A stretch of DNA of 64,000 nt from Candidatus Hydrogenedentota bacterium (GTDB lineage: Bacteria; Hydrogenedentota; Hydrogenedentia; Hydrogenedentales; JAEUWI01): NCBI GenBank assembly GCA_016791475.1, contig JAEUWI010000007.1, forward strand, positions 115,063 to 179,062, written 5' to 3'. The position numbers and the translations under genes were made by a program. Shown piece after piece: positions 60,737 to 64,000 of this stretch; position 1 is the first letter of the stretch, and each line of letters begins with the position of its first letter. A model generated the notes under the pieces. The model did no database searches and was not told the DNA's origin. It worked only from the letters and a program-made list of their open reading frames with translations.

Positions 60737-61834
60737 CTACGAAAACTTATTGTCCGAAATAACTGCCGTGGTGCAGTTATCGATGCCGTAATGTGAATTT
60801 CCTTCTAAGGTGTTTAGTCGAATAGTGCCCGAGCAGCCCGATACACCACGGCCCGCAATGCCGCCCCTGTTGCTGGTTATGACATTGCCTTCTATCAAAC
60901 CGCTACAGTCTTTGATACCGTACCCATAATTGGTTCCGGAATTGTTGTAGATCCGGTTATTGGCTATGGTCCCGTTACAATAGAAAATCCCTCGTCCTGA
61001 TGGGCTGTCGTCGAGTCCGGGAAACCTGTAGTTGTCATAAATTTGATTCGCCACAATCATGCCGTGTGAGTCGCGTATTCCATAGCTGTATTTTCCTCCA
61101 TAGTTCTCGAAAATTCGATTGCCGCGAATCTCTCCGTTGCAGTGTCGAATACCCACTCCGGTATCCGTGCCACGGTTCTGAAAGATATTATTGTTCTCGA
61201 CCGCACCATTCGCATCTCGGATGCCGCAGACCCAAGAGTTTCCATGATTTCCGGTTATGTCATTGTAAGAGATTGTGGCCATACTTCCGTTTGCTCGAAT
61301 ACCCCCCGTGCTTCCATTCGTGATACAGAATCCGGTAAGGACCGTCTGGCGCGTATTTGTCTGCTCGAGGTTCACCACGTACTCAGCGCGATTTCCATCA
61401 ATGACGGTCGACTTGACCACCTGGGGATTCTTTGGGTCATGAGATGTCAGTACAATGTTCTTCCCCTCGAAAGAGAGACTCTCCGTATAGATTCCGGGAG
61501 CGACACGGATAACTGCGTCCGTTGTGGGTGCGGCATGTATGGCGGCCTGAATTGTTTTGAATTCTGCCGGAACCTCCAACAAAACCACACGCTTGGGCTG
61601 GCCATGTTCAGTCGCACTCGCCTCGCTCGAATTGACAACGTTACTGGCGTGAGCCGAAGCTTGCTCCGCAAGATGGCCCCCCGGCTTCCCATTCAAGATG
61701 AGTACGAGCGTACAGGTGCAAATTGCGGTGAACACAACCCCAAAAGCCAGTAGCCACCCTGAGAGACGTACAGTATCGGACGTCGTTCGTCTCGCCTCCA
61801 AATAACTCGCCATTCTATCTGCCTGCTGATTCAT
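60737..61834 (-). CDS. Membrane-anchored right-handed beta-helix protein
   Basis: A 365-residue protein. A hydrophobic anchor (about 25-47, LLAFGVVFTAICTCTLVLIL) is followed by a linker and, from about residue 80, the pectin-lyase-fold start FKTIQAAIHAAPT. Then come repeated 'N.I..N.G' coils (NDITGNHG, NNIFQNRG, NRIFENYG). It is Asn/Gly-rich and lower in G+C than its neighbours. No catalytic residues of pectin lyases can be assigned; it probably binds or modifies a surface glycan. Confidence 0.82.
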   Translation of the reverse strand: MNQQADRMASYLEARRTTSDTVRLSGWLLAFGVVFTAICTCTLVLILNGKPGGHLAEQASAHASNVVNSSEASATEHGQPKRVVLLEVPAEFKTIQAAIHAAPTTDAVIRVAPGIYTESLSFEGKNIVLTSHDPKNPQVVKSTVIDGNRAEYVVNLEQTNTRQTVLTGFCITNGSTGGIRANGSMATISYNDITGNHGNSWVCGIRDANGAVENNNIFQNRGTDTGVGIRHCNGEIRGNRIFENYGGKYSYGIRDSHGMIVANQIYDNYRFPGLDDSPSGRGIFYCNGTIANNRIYNNSGTNYGYGIKDCSGLIEGNVITSNRGGIAGRGVSGCSGTIRLNTLEGNSHYGIDNCTTAVISDNKFS

Positions 61835-61964
61835 CTTGGCCGCTCCAGATGTTTCGCCCTCAAAATTGGGTCAGAATGATTCATCAAATATACTTGTAGC
61901 AATCACCTTGAATTGTCTGAACAATAACAATTATTGCCAATGAAAATAAAAGACTTGGAGTATA

Positions 61965-61988
61965 CGACGGGCTTGAAGCCCGTATCGG
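61965..61988. repeat. Short palindrome (acgggctt-g-aagcccgt type)
   Basis: A near-perfect hairpin centred at 61976, 32 nt beyond the permease stop. There is no T-run on either side, so a terminator role is doubtful. The surrounding 61835-62020 gap is AT-rich and shows no ORF. Confidence 0.5.
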
Positions 61989-62020
61989 CGCATCTTGCTA
62001 CTTGCTGAGAGCGTGAATTG

Positions 62021-63142
62021 CTATCCCTTCAGCGCCCCCGCCGTGATCCCTTCCGTGAGCTGCCGCTGCAGCAGCACGTAGACCAGCAGCGTCGGCAGCA
62101 CCACGATCACCAGCGCGGCGAAGAGCAGCCCGAAATCCGTGCGGTACTGGGCCTGCATGCTTACACTCGCCAGGCCCAGCGGAAGGGTCTTGTTCTCCGG
62201 CGTGTTCACGAAGACCAGCGCGAAGATGTATTCGTTCCAGATGCCGAGGAAGTTGAAGATCGCGGCGGTGATCAATCCCGGTTTTGCCAGCGGCAGCATG
62301 ACGTGCCAGAAAGTGCGGTACTCGCCGCAACCATCCATGATAGCCGCCTCACGCAACTCGCCGGGCAGCGACTTGAAGAATCCGCTGAGCACCAGAATCG
62401 TGAAGGGGAGGCTGAGGGCGATGTACAGCAGGATCAGCCCGAACTGAGAATCATAAAGCTGGAAACGCAGGCCGAAGGGTTGCAGCAACTGGGTGCCCAG
62501 TTCCGAAAGCCAACTGAACTCAAAAAACACGGGAATCAAAAGCAACTGCGCGGGAATCATCATCCCACTGATGAAAAAGAGGAAGATCGCGCGGTTGCCG
62601 GGGAAATTGAAACGCGCCAGCACATAGGCCGCCATGGCCGCAATTGCCAGCGTGCCGAACAGCGACCAGCCCGTCACCCAGACGCTGTTGAAGAAGAAGC
62701 GGCTGAAGCCGGAATCGACCCAGGCTTTGCGGTAATTACGGAAGGCGGCATCCTTGGCCAAAGGTCCGCTCACCGATGATTCAATCGCGGCGATCATTCC
62801 CGAATCCAGCGTTGTCGGCGGTGTGCCCCAGGTCACACCCGCCTCCAGCGCGCCGTTGCCATCGGGATCTAGCAAGGAAAAGTTCTCGGAGAGCGCTTTC
62901 AGTGCCGTGGCGTTGATGCTTTCGACGTCTGTGGACAGCGAAATGGCCCCATCGATCTCGTCCTGCTCCAGCAGCCCATCGGCCGGAATTCCTGAGAACA
63001 GCCACGGAACACCGAAAGGGTTCTGTACAAACTCCTTCGAGCTCCGCAACGAGTTCACCAACACCCAGCCCATGGGCACAGCCACGGCGCAAAGCCACCC
63101 GATCAGGATGACGTATACCGCGATGGTTTGGATGCGTTGCAT
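62021..63142 (-). CDS. Sugar ABC transporter permease (MalG-type) with an EF-hand-like insert
   Basis: A 373-residue inner-membrane protein; relatives usually have about 270-300. TM1 is about 8-30. The segment NPFGVPW near residue 47 and FRNYRKAWVDSGF near 134, normally adjacent in MalG-type permeases, are separated by about 85 extra residues. That insert has LDPDGNGALE (Asp92-Glu100), which resembles an EF-hand calcium loop. The EAA cytoplasmic motif is visible as LREAAIMDGCGEYRTFWHVMLP. Partner permease and binding protein are not present in the window. Confidence 0.87.
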   Translation of the reverse strand: MQRIQTIAVYVILIGWLCAVAVPMGWVLVNSLRSSKEFVQNPFGVPWLFSGIPADGLLEQDEIDGAISLSTDVESINATALKALSENFSLLDPDGNGALEAGVTWGTPPTTLDSGMIAAIESSVSGPLAKDAAFRNYRKAWVDSGFSRFFFNSVWVTGWSLFGTLAIAAMAAYVLARFNFPGNRAIFLFFISGMMIPAQLLLIPVFFEFSWLSELGTQLLQPFGLRFQLYDSQFGLILLYIALSLPFTILVLSGFFKSLPGELREAAIMDGCGEYRTFWHVMLPLAKPGLITAAIFNFLGIWNEYIFALVFVNTPENKTLPLGLASVSMQAQYRTDFGLLFAALVIVVLPTLLVYVLLQRQLTEGITAGALKG

Positions 63143-63193
63143 GGTGAAACCTCAATTACCAATTAATATTCAATAGTCGGGGCAGAAAAACTT

Positions 63194-63453
63194 TAACCAC
63201 GAATGGACACGAATTTACACGAATAAGATCGGGAATGCTTATTACGAGTTCAACATGAACGATTGACAGACACCTGTGACACCAAGCCCATTCCCCCCTT
63301 TTTCTTCCGTGAAATTCCGTGCCTTTCCGTGGTCAAGCATTTTATTGTTGCCCACGGAAAGGCACGGAAATACACGGAGGGGACATGCCGTTCATGATCT
63401 ACGACAGACAAGATGAATTGCTCTTCTTGTTCGTGTGAATTCGTGTCCATTCG
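63194..63453. repeat. Nested inverted-repeat element
   Basis: The outer arms begin taaccacgaatggacacgaa (from 63194) and end gaattcgtgtccattcg (to 63453). The inner arms, near 63310-63337 and 63355-63383, pair tccgtgaaattccgtgcc with its near reverse complement, around ggtcaagcattttattgttgcc. There is no ORF. The right outer arm stops abruptly at the point where group II intron sequence begins. Confidence 0.7.
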
Positions 63454-64000
63454 GTGCGTCAGGCTAAGTCTGACCTGTCTATCAACTTGAAAGGTAGTTG
63501 ACATGGTACTTGCTCGTTCACCATGTAGGCAATCGAGCGCTGTGCAGAGGTAACTCGGCACGGTGAAGCCTCGTGAGCCAAACGCGCGAGCCGCAACGTA
63601 AGTGAACCCGATTCGGCCTCGTTACACCAACTGGAGGTGGCCACGCTCCCGGATAAGCCGAAGCCTGCCGCCATCGGGGAAGCAACGAGCATATGCACCT
63701 GATGGGCCTCCCGGGGTGATAGGGGGCAGCGCGCGCGGAAAGATAGTGTCAGGAACCTGAGAGGCCCGTCGTGCCGGGGGTAATGGCCCCAACGGTTCAT
63801 GGGAAGACATAACCATGAATCGGGAACGTCGGGAGTCGGAGGAGCCCATAGTAGCGTTGAAGCGGGGTAATTCCCGTGGAGCGAAGGGGCTCTACTTTGT
63901 GTACGCTGTGACGAGAGGAGGAAAACCGATTGGTTGAGCCTACTACGGATGAGTGGACAGTTCCCGAGCCGGGGATGTCTGCGAAGCTTTCCTCATTGAG
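63454..64000 (+). ncRNA. Group II intron, 5' part (3' part beyond window)
   Basis: GTGCGTCAGG at 63454 fits the GUGYG 5' intron consensus. The sequence at about 63843-63900, with ggagcccatagtagcgttga, ggggtaattcccgtgg and agcgaaggggctctac, resembles the segment of domain I-IV found upstream of intron-encoded reverse transcriptases such as Ll.LtrB. An AGAGGAGG site and ORF start follow. The 5' exon is the cut inverted-repeat element. The exact 5' boundary is inferred. Confidence 0.78.
63930..64000 (+). CDS. Intron-encoded reverse transcriptase/maturase, N-terminal fragment
   Basis: The last 71 bases hold an open frame from the TTG at 63930, 8 nt after AGAGGAGG, or from the ATG at 63975. The short sequence MSAKLSSLR fits the start of group II intron reverse transcriptases. 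Only about 23 codons are visible, so the assignment depends on the intron context. The gene continues beyond the window. Confidence 0.5.
   Translation, partial: MVEPTTDEWTVPEPGMSAKLSSL

Overview
The window is high in G+C and almost entirely bacterial coding sequence. Its gene set points to a Planctomycetes/Verrucomicrobia-like or Candidatus Hydrogenedentota-type bacterium. The markers are Tat-exported Gfo/Idh oxidoreductases, a DUF1080 protein, a PVC-type heme-binding dehydrogenase with a C-terminal CxxCH domain, a DUF4091 protein, a heparinase II/III protein and a WD40-type Ser/Thr kinase. This taxonomic reading is an inference; there is no rRNA or other phylogenetic marker here, and I found no tRNA.

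Layout. (1) 1-5640, minus strand: a cassette of MBOAT-SGNH fusion, carrier protein, amino-acid-type AMP ligase and acyl-CoA-dehydrogenase-like flavoprotein. It combines the logic of Dlt D-alanylation (ligase, carrier, MBOAT, SGNH) with that of carrier-bound prolyl oxidation (ligase, carrier, flavoprotein). This is the best candidate for an undescribed system. (2) 6.1-38.4 kb: mostly secreted carbohydrate-related enzymes and oxidoreductases, a secreted archaemetzincin, a small double-glycine-leader peptide gene, two toxin-antitoxin loci (Phd/VapC-like and AbiEi/AbiEii), and a metal-uptake operon (outer-membrane barrel, ZnuA-like, ZnuB-like) with no ATPase gene in view. (3) 38.6-51.8 kb: WD40 Ser/Thr kinase, argCJB, an ExbB/ExbD/TonB-like energy-transduction operon, a PP2C phosphatase, ilvC and an SMP-30 lactonase. 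(4) 52.0-60.6 kb: a chemoreceptor ending in a globin domain, an OsmC protein, a PHP phosphatase, a HAD hydrolase, a class I amidotransferase, an iron-type alcohol dehydrogenase and a lipoprotein glycerophosphodiesterase. (5) 60.7-64.0 kb: a beta-helix protein, a sugar ABC permease with an EF-hand-like insert, and the 5' half of a group II intron cut by the window edge.

The intergenic DNA is unusually structured. Six stem-loops built from a degenerate 9-bp unit sit just after stop codons, and a seventh locus has twelve direct copies of such a unit upstream of the OsmC gene. Separate inverted-repeat elements lie at about 1.03-1.18, 20.1-20.25, 48.09-48.27, 57.28-57.45 and 63.19-63.45 kb. The last appears to be split by the group II intron.
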